Source of the DNA: Morella rubra
Taxonomy: Eukaryota > Streptophyta > Magnoliopsida > Fagales > Myricaceae
DNA length: 64,000 bases
Assembly: GCA_003952965.2 (NCBI GenBank)
Contig: CM025853.1
Coordinates: 1,947,971-2,011,970, forward strand
Direction of reading: 5' to 3'
Below the pieces are notes generated by a model, which ran no database searches, was not told where the DNA came from, and worked only from the letters and a program-made list of their open reading frames with translations. A program made the position numbers and the translations under genes. Numbering within the stretch: position 1 is the stretch's first letter; each line of letters opens with the position of its first letter. Of the stretch, positions 1 through 9,641 are shown one piece after another.

Positions 1-165
1 GAAGTTGCGATTCGAGCAAGCTCCACTATCTGTTGCTCTGTATTGCTCTGGCTCAGTTCCCATTCTTCCTGTGGCTTGGCAACATTTGTTAACTCCTTAA
101 CTGGCTCCAATAATTTGCTTCCTCTTATGATATCTTTAGTCAAATGTTGTGTACATAGCCTCTTT
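1..165 (-). CDS. possible partial exon of an unrecognised protein
   Basis: The minus strand is open for about 53 codons from near 165 to the window edge. The translation looks protein-like and includes EPVKELTNVAKPQEEW and EQQIVELARIAT. It continues past position 1, so only one end is visible. A stop in this frame lies just upstream (about 167-169), so an intron acceptor near 165 would be needed; a pyrimidine-rich AG is present there but not striking. I do not recognise the family. An open stretch of this length can occur by chance, so this is a candidate only. Confidence 0.28.
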
Positions 166-1302
166 AAAAGTTAATGGGCAATTTTCATGATCTTATGTTC
201 ACCGATTGCATGTTGTTCCCAGAAAGATTCGACAATTATAAAACTCTAGCCGGTGTTCTGTATTTGCAGTGGGAAGCCAGTCATGTATGTATACCCAACA
301 TGACAGCCCAATAAGCTGCAATCCGCTCACGCGCCGGTGACATAAATGATAAATAGCCCCACACATCTTACACGGTTTACACCGAAACTCCCAGACCCAG
401 CCTCTTGACTTGGTGGGTCAGGTGAAGATCAAAATCCCTGGCTTAGATAAAAAGGTGAAGATCAAAATCTCCCTACTCAGCAAATCCAAAGCTTTGGCCA
501 TAGGGTGGGTCAGTCCAAATCTCTGGCTTAGATGAAAAGGTGGGGATCAAAATCTCTCTGAGCACTTCCAAAGCGATTCCAGGCCACTTTGCATTAAAAA
601 TCTAAAGGGGATCCGAAGAACTTGCTAGACTTCGAAAGCTTATTCAGCCTTGTTTGCCAAGAAAGAATCGAATTATAGATGCTGCGAAGTTGGCTCCCGC
701 ACAATTAGGAACGCAGAAAGTTCCAATCAAAGAAAAGGGAATCAGATGCTAGCTACACGTAATTATTCAGAAGAACTTGATCACGTTACAGATTTCGTGT
801 AGTCGATGCTCGCTCTTCTTTTCCCATTTAGCAGAAAAGATAAGATAGGTCAGCTGAAATCAACTTTCGATTATGCCAACCAGCTCATGAAAGTCGTTTC
901 AATGGATATGGCATCATTATCGTCGTCAGTCGTCAACTTTTGGACGAAACAATACGTGGGTTGGGCCAACACGAAAACACCACCACAAGATATGACGGCA
1001 ATTAAACATGCAACCGTTTCTTTCTTTCTATCTGTCAAATAAACCAAACCCATAAAAGAACAAGTAAAGCATAAGAGAAAAAGTAAGAACACCACCAAAG
1101 TAGCTTTGTTAGGTAGGGGTTCGTTCATATTCCCCACTGTGGCCGGCGCGATCAAAAAGAAAAAGAAAAAGAAATCAAACCAGCACAGCCAGAAAAAGCA
1201 ATTCTCGGAAGAAAGGAAAACGGGGAAAGCAAATTCCTATCTGGTGAATAAAACGAGATGCCCGAGACCAAAAGAATCCGCATTCCGCACGATCTTTTGT
1301 AA
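166..1302. other. non-genic stretch left of the Pack-MULE
   Basis: No gene can be supported here. A minus-strand ORF at 871-1155 encodes 94 residues with two hydrophobic segments, but it has no family resemblance and its end overlaps a lysine-rich, low-complexity stretch near 1155-1185. It is recorded only as a weak possibility. An imperfect tandem duplication lies at 412-590. Confidence 0.4.
412..590 (+). repeat. two-copy imperfect tandem repeat, period about 92 bp
   Basis: GGTGGGTCAG begins at 412 and again at 504. Each is followed by related text ending in GGCTTAGAT(A/G)AAAAGGTG and GATCAAAATCTC. The second unit has several substitutions and small indels. This is a local duplication with no visible function. 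Confidence 0.6.
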
Positions 1303-1311
1303 ATTTGTTTT

Positions 1312-1629
1312 GGCTTAATTTCACCGGGAACCCCTGTGGTATTCAAAGGTTTCAAATAGGCCCCGAGATAACGATTTCAACAATTAGGCCTTTGAAGTTG
1401 AGTTTTAAGAAAAAACAAACTCCTTCGTCAATTTGCCCTCGAGTCTATTAACGCCCATCACTGATGTGGCTTTAAAATACACGTGATAACGAATCATTAA
1501 GCGACACCTGTCCACTTAACAAGAGTCCACCACGTCATCGCCATGTGTCTGCCACGTTAGTTTATTTTCAAACAAAACAAAAAACCACTTAGTCAAGCGA
1601 CGTCGTTGCCTCAGGGGCCTTCTCCTCCA
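1312..1629 (+). repeat. left terminal inverted repeat of the Pack-MULE
   Basis: It matches the reverse complement of 3111-3419. Shared blocks include GGCTTAATT at the tip, TGTGGTAT(A/T)CAAAGGTT, GAATCATTAAGCGACAC and CCACTTAGTCAAGCGAC. Short indels separate the blocks. Confidence 0.9.
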
Positions 1630-1785
1630 TTGCTAAAGCTCTTGGAGGTGGGAACGTCTCTGGATGCACAGATTGCTACGGCCAGATCGTGAATGAGCTC
1701 GGGGTTCAGATTATGGTAGTGAGCTTGGTAAATGAGCTCGTAGTATTTGTCACCTTCTGAGCAAAGAAACTAACACAAGAGACTC

Positions 1786-1812
1786 CTCTCTCTCTCTCTC
1801 TCTCTCTCTCTC
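1786..1812 (+). repeat. CT/TC microsatellite inside the Pack-MULE
   Basis: About 13 CT units. Such tracts are common in plant 5' leaders, so it may have been captured with a host gene segment, but nothing ties it to the YUCCA fragment. Confidence 0.9.
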
Positions 1813-1859
1813 AAAAGTGATTTTCTCCAGCGTCTTCTTGGGTTAAGTTTCTCCCCGAT

Positions 1860-2231
1860 TCAGGTAAACCAAAGCGAACAAAATATGTGAAGCAAGCGAA
1901 AGCAGCATCCTAAACGTTTTTCAAGCCATCTTTGTTTTACTTTTTGGTACTTGGGGAAATCTAGGAGTGGGAGAGCGCAAAATTGCTTGGGAATGTGGAG
2001 TTTGAGGCGGTTATAGGTTCTGTGTTGCCAAAGAGAAGCTATGCAGTTGCTTCTGTCAAGAATCACAGAAGGTACTCCATGTTCAGAGAGGCAAGCAGAG
2101 ACTGCTAGACCAGATGGTCCAGCACCTACGATGATCGGCCCATGAACCCAGACACACTTTGCTGGTTCTTGTTCTTTTTCTTTGCAAGGACCAATGTTGG
2201 ATAATCCCAAGAAAGGCAAAGAGAACAGCAA
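1860..2231 (-). pseudogene. captured YUCCA-type flavin monooxygenase N-terminal fragment
   Basis: YUCCA enzymes are FAD/NADPH-dependent monooxygenases that convert indole-3-pyruvate to the auxin indole-3-acetic acid. The 123-residue minus-strand ORF has the N-terminal FAD-binding site ([16 protein letters not shown], about residues 33-48), then the family stretch around SNCIASLWQ (61-69) and [10 protein letters not shown] (81-90). Recognisable homology spans about residues 24-98 (1938-2162). The text resembles the YUC1/YUC4 branch, but a few codons are missing after LLDFP and the frame then runs into unrelated sequence. No NADPH site or other downstream exon follows, so it cannot make an active enzyme. 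It lies wholly between Mutator ends, so it is a transduplicated fragment. Whether it is transcribed is not visible. Confidence 0.88.
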
Positions 2232-3110
2232 GAAAAGCCAAAAAAATCCTCTGTTTTTTCTTTTTTTTACTTTCCTGCTCTTTTGGCTCTCTAGAGCCGA
2301 AGGAAATCTGCGGTTGTCTCGGTGGGGAATTTAAAGAGAGGAGGAGAAAGGTGACTAAAGATTCCATGACTCCAGAAACCAGACGAAAATTTTGACCAGA
2401 AATCCAGCCATTCTAGCCTCTAGGAGCTATGCAGCAAAAGAGAGATCACCAGAAATCTTACCACAAGAGTCGAGAGATATAAGCCATGCATTACAACTTT
2501 GCATAGTTCAATAACAAACAGCAAAAAAATAGATTTCTTCTTGGTTTTCCTTTTCTTTTGGTTTACTACACCATTCTTGTATTCTTGTGGTTAGGAAAGC
2601 TTAAAAATACATGCATTTAACCTATTGCTACTGATGTATATATCAATTGTGTGACGTTGGTTCGAAAGTTGCTTGATTTTGGTACAATTCGTGCTGATTT
2701 CCAATCTCAAAATCGTCTGCAAATGTAGGCCTCATAAATGCAACAAAGCAAGGGATGAACTATTAAAGAACAAGCAATGGAAACATATTTTTGTTATCGG
2801 TGTAGGCTTAAACCGAAGAGGGGGGAATGCACTTGCTAAGAGAAAAACTGTGGAAGAAAGAGAAATATAATTTGCCAGGAAATACATTCCAGCATCGAGA
2901 AGGAGATGGGAAAATGCCCTATGCGAGTCCTTGTTTCTGGGTTTTGAGAAATTTTACTGCCCCTACAAGGACTGTTCGGCTATGTTAGTTGGAATCCATC
3001 TACCTAAGTATGAAAGCGTTGCGTAAGAAGTGGGTGAGGAGGAGGAGAAATTGGGAACCTAGGGTTTGGGGAAGAATGAGTTTGGGGAAATGGAGATTTG
3101 ATCGTGCGTT

Positions 3111-3419
3111 GGAGAAGAAGGCCCTTGACGCAAAGATGTCGCTTGACTAAGTGGTTGTTTGAAAGTAAACTGATGTGGCAGACACATGGCGATGACGTGG
3201 TGGACTATTGTTAAGTGGACATGTGTCGCTTAATGATTCGTTATGACGTGTATTTTAAAGTCACGTCAGCGATGGATGTTAACGGATCTGACGGCAAATT
3301 GACATAGGGGTTTGTTTTTTCTTAAAACTCAACCTCAGGGGCCTAATTGTTGAAATCGTTACCTCGGGGGCCTATTTACAACCTTTGTATACCACATGGG
3401 CCCCTGATGCAATTAAGCC
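3111..3419 (-). repeat. right terminal inverted repeat of the Pack-MULE
   Basis: Reverse complement of the left end. The outer tip reads AATTAAGCC and is followed at once by the 9-bp duplication ATTTGTTTT. The inner edge fades near 3111, where GGAGAAGAAGGCCC pairs with GGCCTTCTCCTCC around 1617-1629. Confidence 0.9.
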
Positions 3420-3638
3420 ATTTGTTTTTAAGGTTTTCTTTTAAAGTTAAAATTTTGAGGAGGTTAAAATTTTAAAATATCGATGAAAAAGTGAAGAGAG
3501 ATAATTTAAATAATATTTTTATATTTATTATAATAATAAATAGAGAAAAATTATATTGTAATTATTTTATTTTGTTAAAATTTTAAAAGGTTAAAATTTT
3601 AGTAGATAAATATAGCCTAAATTTGATAGTAATTTAAA

Positions 3639-4032
3639 GGGTTAAATACACTTTGCTCTTTATCTTTGAGGTCATTTATACTTTGCATTCTGATGTATTA
3701 TTTTTGACACATTAGACTCCTTAATTTACATATTTTTTCATTTTGGACCCCACACCTAAATTGTCCGTTAATTTAGATGGATTTCGTCAAAACATGGGAT
3801 ACAATGTATACATACGTTTAAATATCGGGGTGTAAAGTGTACATACGTCAAAAGATAAAAAGGATAATGTGTAAAAATTTTGACAGAATCCGTCTAAATT
3901 AACGAGCAATTTAAGTGCGAGATTCAAAATAAAAAAAAATACTTAAATTAAGAAATTCAATGTATCAAAAATAAAATATAAAATATAAAATATAAATGAC
4001 GTTAAGAATAAAAGGTAAAGTGTATTTAACTT
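3639..4032. mobile_element. Mutator-type MITE (fold-back element)
   Basis: A 394-bp AT-rich fold-back with no coding capacity. The left end has GTTAAATACACTTT and the right end, read inward, has GTTAAATACACTTT. Inner arms also pair (GTCATTTATA with TATAAATGAC). It is flanked by a perfect 9-bp duplication TAATTTAAA at 3630-3638 and 4033-4041. It resembles the element at 55846-56223, whose ends also carry AAATACACTTT. Confidence 0.78.
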
Positions 4033-4041
4033 TAATTTAAA

Positions 4042-5385
4042 AAAAAAAATTATAGATAAAAACGTAAATGTTGTGGGGTCCAGGTAGCCATGGAGCATAA
4101 AACGTGGAAAGGAACAGAGAAAAGATCAGAAGCGTCAAAAAGAAACAGCTCAGAAACACCTGTCCACACGTGTTCAACCCACAATCCAGTCTTATCGTCA
4201 ACCGCTCCCACTCAAATCTGACCCTTCCCACTCCACGTCTCAGCCGCGCCTACCAGTTTTGTTCCAGATCAAACAAAACTCCAACCGTAATTTACTACTT
4301 TACTAAATATAAACATTCTTTTTCTAAAAAGATTTTATCGCACAACGAATCTCTTAATGAGTCAACCCGCTCGGAGATAATCAGGTAATTAATTACAGAT
4401 TTTGACTTCAGCTTCCAATAAAAATCTAACCTGTCAATTGCATTAATTATCCTCTACCTTCTTAGACCTACCCATAATTTTGTACTCTTAATGCGTACGG
4501 ACCTGCCAAACTCGGTACCATCATATTCAAATCATATTTTATTAATATCTTGGCGTGGAAATTTGTTGCTTTTGAGAGTTCTAATTTCAAAATACGCTTC
4601 TAAAATTTCAAGGTCGTACTTAATGGGGTGTGAACTTTAATTCACACAATAAAAAAAAAAAAGAATTTATTAAAAAAGTAATAGAATACAAGCGTTAATA
4701 AAATTGTGACGTTTTGATAATCAATTTTTTAAAAATTTGACCCATCTAAGATTTTTTGAAAGCAAACACAACTACCTCGAAATTAAATTTTGAAGTGTTA
4801 GCAAACTTAAAATTAAAAAAAAAAAAATTAACCCATCAAATTTTTTTAAATACAAACATAATTAACTCAAAAATTTGAAATGTTGACAAATTTAAACTAA
4901 TCCGAAATTTTTGAATGGAAACGTAATTCTCTGTCTTCAATGGAATCATCTTTTTTTTATTACAATAAATTCAAATCATCTTTCTACTTTTTACCGACCC
5001 TCATAATTTTTTTTTATTAAAAAAAATAAAATATTCTAATATATCTCAATTTTTAACATATTCTCAAAATTTTCAAAAAAAAAATCTTGATTCGCAAAGC
5101 AGAAGGCAAAAAGATGGTGCGAGAAAAAAGTGTCAAGCATGTTCCTTTTTGGCATCCCTTTACTCCTTTTCCTCTTAAAACTCTCACGATGCTTTTAATT
5201 AAAAATAAATAATTAAAAAAAAAAAAAAAGGAAAATAAAATTAGACCGCTTAAAAATCACGCCTCGTAGTTGTTGAGGAAAATGAGGAAGGGTACTATCG
5301 TGCTTTTAGAATTTACCAACGGCTGCCGATTTTCTAGGAAATCCTAAAAACAAGGTGGCGTCCTCTTGATGGGCTCCTCTACCCC
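4042..5385. other. AT-rich intergenic sequence upstream of an orphan promoter
   Basis: No gene is supported. Many A- and T-runs and short stop-rich frames are present. The stretch 4700-4900 holds imperfectly repeated phrases around AAATTTTTGAA and ACAAACATAA, which look like degraded mobile-element debris. The last 300 bases grade into the promoter below. Confidence 0.5.
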
Positions 5386-5393
5386 TATATAAA
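5386..5393 (+). promoter_or_regulatory. TATA box of an orphan gene
   Basis: TATATAAA in a C-rich setting, about 30 bases before CTCACGAATCTCTGAAG, which looks like a transcription start region. The downstream leader and intron (5420-5658) support a real promoter. The coding part falls in the N gap. Confidence 0.65.
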
Positions 5394-5419
5394 CACCCTC
5401 GTTACTCTGCTTTACCCTC

Positions 5420-5658
5420 ACGAATCTCTGAAGTTTGCAATATTTTGCGCCGTAGTTTGCCTTCTCTTGATCTTCTGTTTTCTGGCCTCCGGATCCTAGG
5501 GTTCGTTTTCCTTTTCAAAGAGCCAGAATTAGGGTTTGTTCCGTTTTCTTCCGATTTCAATAGGTGAGATTCTGCTTTTCCGCTTTGATTTTTCGATCTG
5601 TTTGTTCTTCACGTATCTTCGACTTGCGTTTTGTCTGGTTTGATTTGAGATCCGTTCC
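5420..5658 (+). other. 5' untranslated exon and start of a leader intron
   Basis: The stretch contains two AGGGTTTG/AGGGTTCG phrases typical of plant leaders. It then has a good donor, TTTCAATAG|GTGAGATTCTG, at 5564, followed by T-rich intron text rich in GATTT and GATCTG until the Ns begin. A long T-rich leader intron behind a strong TATA box is typical of plant polyubiquitin and other high-expression genes. A tandemly repeated polyubiquitin body would explain why assembly failed here. That identity is inference only, since no coding sequence is visible. Confidence 0.5.
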
Positions 5659-6658
5659 NNNNNNNNNNNNNNNNNNNNNNNNNNNNNNNNNNNNNNNNNN
5701 NNNNNNNNNNNNNNNNNNNNNNNNNNNNNNNNNNNNNNNNNNNNNNNNNNNNNNNNNNNNNNNNNNNNNNNNNNNNNNNNNNNNNNNNNNNNNNNNNNNN
5801 NNNNNNNNNNNNNNNNNNNNNNNNNNNNNNNNNNNNNNNNNNNNNNNNNNNNNNNNNNNNNNNNNNNNNNNNNNNNNNNNNNNNNNNNNNNNNNNNNNNN
5901 NNNNNNNNNNNNNNNNNNNNNNNNNNNNNNNNNNNNNNNNNNNNNNNNNNNNNNNNNNNNNNNNNNNNNNNNNNNNNNNNNNNNNNNNNNNNNNNNNNNN
6001 NNNNNNNNNNNNNNNNNNNNNNNNNNNNNNNNNNNNNNNNNNNNNNNNNNNNNNNNNNNNNNNNNNNNNNNNNNNNNNNNNNNNNNNNNNNNNNNNNNNN
6101 NNNNNNNNNNNNNNNNNNNNNNNNNNNNNNNNNNNNNNNNNNNNNNNNNNNNNNNNNNNNNNNNNNNNNNNNNNNNNNNNNNNNNNNNNNNNNNNNNNNN
6201 NNNNNNNNNNNNNNNNNNNNNNNNNNNNNNNNNNNNNNNNNNNNNNNNNNNNNNNNNNNNNNNNNNNNNNNNNNNNNNNNNNNNNNNNNNNNNNNNNNNN
6301 NNNNNNNNNNNNNNNNNNNNNNNNNNNNNNNNNNNNNNNNNNNNNNNNNNNNNNNNNNNNNNNNNNNNNNNNNNNNNNNNNNNNNNNNNNNNNNNNNNNN
6401 NNNNNNNNNNNNNNNNNNNNNNNNNNNNNNNNNNNNNNNNNNNNNNNNNNNNNNNNNNNNNNNNNNNNNNNNNNNNNNNNNNNNNNNNNNNNNNNNNNNN
6501 NNNNNNNNNNNNNNNNNNNNNNNNNNNNNNNNNNNNNNNNNNNNNNNNNNNNNNNNNNNNNNNNNNNNNNNNNNNNNNNNNNNNNNNNNNNNNNNNNNNN
6601 NNNNNNNNNNNNNNNNNNNNNNNNNNNNNNNNNNNNNNNNNNNNNNNNNNNNNNNNNN
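5659..6658. other. assembly gap of exactly 1000 N
   Basis: Exactly 1000 unknown bases, a conventional scaffold placeholder, so the true distance is unknown. It removes the body of the gene whose promoter is at 5386. Open frames running through the Ns are meaningless. Confidence 0.99.
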
Positions 6659-7100
6659 CAATGCGGTGGGTTCGAAGCATCCATCCATCCACCTCATGCC
6701 GACTCTACCTAAGATTTTTGGACATTTTTCTTTAAAACTTTTGGTGGATAGAGGTGGCCCATCGATAATGGAAGAGAATTTTTCTTGGAAAAGTGATTAG
6801 GATTCGAGTTACAGCCTTTTTCCATGTTCTAGGCGGCCCTGTAGAAGCTGAGAGTCATACATTAATATTTTGCAGCAGTTTCTTTTCTTTTCTCTTCTCT
6901 TCTCTTCTCTTTCACAGAGTTTCTTGGCTCTTTAATCATTCCAATTCGAACTTCAGTCGTCGTCTTCCAATTGTGGTACTGAATGTGCATGTGGGAAACA
7001 AGCTGTGATTTCCTTTTGGGTATATAGATAAGAGTACCAGTGTACGTAATCATGGCAATTGCATCATTGCACGGGGTTTAATCTAATATTAATACGTATC
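6659..7100 (+). other. possible 3' region of the gene lost in the gap
   Basis: Straight after the gap one plus frame stays open for 18 codons (reading CGGFEASIHPPHADST) to TAA at 6710-6712. This may be the end of the missing gene or chance. The following text has CTTTT/TCTTC runs at 6875-6912 and no ORF of note. A 3' untranslated region is plausible but not shown. Confidence 0.25.
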
Positions 7101-7208
7101 CTTGAACATTGGACCAACTGAATTGACAGGAAATAAAATAGCTTTGAAAAACGAAATCGCAGAAAAAGAAGAGAAAAGAATTTAAAGAAACTATGTTTTT
7201 ATTTTCTT

Positions 7209-7340
7209 CCCCCCCCCCCCCCCCGGGGTCATCTCCCGAGGGATTTGGTCAATCCAATGGATAAATGCTAATCTGATTCAAATTTATTACTGTAATTAAT
7301 TGTAGAACCAGAGAGAAAGGGGGGGGGGGGGGGGGGGGGG
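7209..7340. repeat. C16 and G22 homopolymer tracts 94 bp apart
   Basis: C runs from 7209 to 7224 and G from 7319 to 7340, so the pair could fold as a perfect G:C stem on either strand. The G tract could also form a quadruplex. Such tracts are prone to length error in sequencing, so exact lengths are unreliable. Confidence 0.85.
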
Positions 7341-9385
7341 AAATGTTATTTAGGAACATGAATGCAGTGATGTTTCGATGTAATTTTGAGAGTTTGGTTT
7401 ATTAGATTTCGTGAAAATTTGAAGAAATAAATTATTGGAATAGATTTTTATGTTTATTGTGATAAATAAAAATAATTTGATAGAGAGATATTATTTTATA
7501 AAGTTAAATATTTGGGATGACCAAGAATATCATTTTAAAAGTTTATGTATGTGATATATATAACGTTTTCCCTTCATAATTTTGTAGTATATAAGGGATG
7601 AGACTCAAGCTTCTCACAGCCTAATTAATTAATTGAATAACCCAGATAACCTCTTAAATATATATAAAAGATGAGTGTAATATGATAAAAATAATAATTT
7701 GAGGTATAACTTGTTAAGACTCTCGTAGTTGTTGAAAAATGCAAAGTGTTATTTATCCTACTTTTATTTTTCTGGAAGTTCATAGTTTTTTTACACTTGA
7801 AATCAACAATTTTAAAGTCAATAGACTCTTAAAAAGGTAAATCTTATATATTTATTTGTCTGATTTAGGTTATCAAAACAAATACTCTAAAACAACTATA
7901 CAATTTTAACTATCAGATATTCAAGCATCAAGCAATCAAATTTATAACTTATGGGTGGATTCATCATTTTTACAAATTCTAGTGAGGAAAACAAATTTAC
8001 ATCACAACTCTTCCTGGTACCACACCTTTCATAATACCAGCAGTATAACTATTTTTGTTTTTATTCCCTACACTTTTTCCATCCCCTTTGCTTACAAAAT
8101 CACATAGTTGTTTTCCTACCATTATCATTAATTTTTTTTTTTATAGAAAAAATATCACTTTACTCTCTCAAACTATCAAATCAATTTTGAGCAGGATTCT
8201 AAATATTATTTTTGCACATTAAATTTTAAAATTACTAAATTTTATCAATTTACATTCTTAAAAAATATCTAACTATTAAAAATTATACCACGTGTATTAT
8301 AAATAAGCCATAGTTTTATTTTCGGATTTACTGTATTTTATTTTTTGAAAGTTTTACTGGATGAGTTATCTTATTTGAAACCCTTATTGAAAATTACTAG
8401 TTTAATGCAAAATAACCCAGTCCTTTTGAGTTATGCAAATTTGTCAAAAGTAACCTTTGTTAACCGGCAAATCTTAGGTTGGTGTTCGAGGGTGGGTATA
8501 AAATAATCTCTCTCTTCTCCTCAGATTTTATTTTATTGTAATGATTGATTTCTAGTTTTAGACTCCCAAAATTTCTAACCCTTAGAAGTTGTTCGTTTGG
8601 TATTTGAAATCTTATTGAAAATTACTTGAAAACTAGATTTATTAATTTGTCAAAAAAAATAACCGGCAAACACGGACATTAAAAAAAAAATCTCATATAA
8701 AAAATTTAAAATTATATAAGGTCGTTCTTTTAGTTAAACTCTCTGTAACTTTACTTCATATATAATATTCTAACATCAAATCTGCATACAACAATGTTGA
8801 TTTGTTGAGTTTCGGATTAAAGCTGAAGATTTTTTTTTCCGACAAATTAAAATATCGATCTACAAAGTTATTACATCATTAACATAGTGGTTATATCGTA
8901 AAATTTTAACAAAATTTTAATTTTTTATTAATATATTTACAAATTTTATTTTTATTTTTATCATTTTACTAAAATTTTAAAACCAAATGACATGTAAGTA
9001 GATTAGGCCGAAAAAAAAAACGAGCCCATAATTATGGAATGCCAACAGAGTGCCTTTTAGACCACTAGACTATCAAAAGGGCAGATAGACCATCCATCCA
9101 CCCGCAGATAACAGAGAGTAAAAGCTCTAAGATCAAATCAGAACGAACCTCCATTGATGGGTCATGATTCTCTCGGAACTTGGGGTTCACCCTCTCCACG
9201 CTTAAGCTGTAACCAGTAAGACTTGTAAATTTCGGATAGAGCAGCTGAGCCAGTGAGGGGGCGTACTGCAAGCCCAGCGAGACCTGGGCCGAGTACAATC
9301 TCAGTACCCCACTCACGTCCCTGTCAATTTCTGCACACTCACACACACACACCTCGCCTGACAACTCGTATCACCCACCTGATTC
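7341..9385. other. AT-rich intergenic sequence
   Basis: No gene is supported. At 7370-7540 the text (ATTTTTATGTTTATTGTGAT, then GATAGAGAGATATTATTTTATA) resembles stretches at 58140-58330 and 61820-61930. This suggests a degraded dispersed repeat. From about 9050 the sequence becomes less AT-rich as it enters the receptor-kinase promoter. A minus-strand ORF at 9065-9364 has no family resemblance. Confidence 0.5.
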
Positions 9386-9387
9386 GC

Positions 9388-9580
9388 TCCTCTCTCTCTC
9401 TCTCTCTCACTCTGTGAAGTCACGAAAAACGCACTCTCGTTCTCTCTTTATTTATATTTTGTTATCGTATGCAGCTTCTTTTGCCTCTTATCTTTTGTAA
9501 AGCAAAGGTTGGTGACTGAAAAAGAGACGCTGTGGAAAGACCCAAGAAAGAAAGCGAGCGAGTTATAGAGAGAGAGAGAG
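9388..9580 (+). promoter_or_regulatory. CT and GA tracts in the promoter/leader of the receptor kinase
   Basis: A CT run at about 9388-9407 and a GA run at about 9567-9580 lie upstream of the start codon at 9642. Pyrimidine and GA tracts are common in plant core promoters and 5' leaders. The exact transcription start is not visible. Confidence 0.5.
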
Positions 9581-9641
9581 GGAGACAGAGTTTATCATTT
9601 TAGTGGTCTGCGCGGAACATGTTCTTCATCACCACCATTCT

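Larger units (their letters stand above)
1312..3419. mobile_element. Pack-MULE (Mutator-like element with captured YUCCA fragment)
   Basis: The element is 2108 bp and bounded by long, imperfect terminal inverted repeats of about 310 bp (1312-1629 and 3111-3419). Both outer ends begin GGCTTAATT when read inward. A perfect 9-bp target-site duplication, ATTTGTTTT, lies at 1303-1311 and 3420-3428; nine bases is the hallmark of the Mutator superfamily. No MURA transposase is present, so the element is non-autonomous. The interior holds a piece of a flavin-monooxygenase gene (1860-2231, minus) and a CT microsatellite. Gene pieces between Mutator ends define a Pack-MULE. The substitutions between the two ends argue that it is not a very recent arrival. 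Confidence 0.92.

Noticed and set aside
871..1155. 94-codon minus-strand ORF with two hydrophobic segments
   Set aside because: Could be a small membrane protein, but no family match, no transcript signal and a composition biased by T-rich runs, so it is only mentioned.
5529..6712. Four long open frames of about 360-390 codons crossing the gap
   Set aside because: They consist almost wholly of unknown residues from 1000 Ns, so the openness is an artefact.
9065..9364. Minus-strand 99-codon ORF upstream of the receptor kinase
   Set aside because: No domain, a CA-repeat-derived N-terminus and a position in the promoter region.
9603..9641. GTG at 9603 as the start of the receptor kinase
   Set aside because: Plant genes start at ATG. 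The ATG at 9642 gives a normal signal peptide, while the extra 13 residues are histidine-rich and unlike the family.
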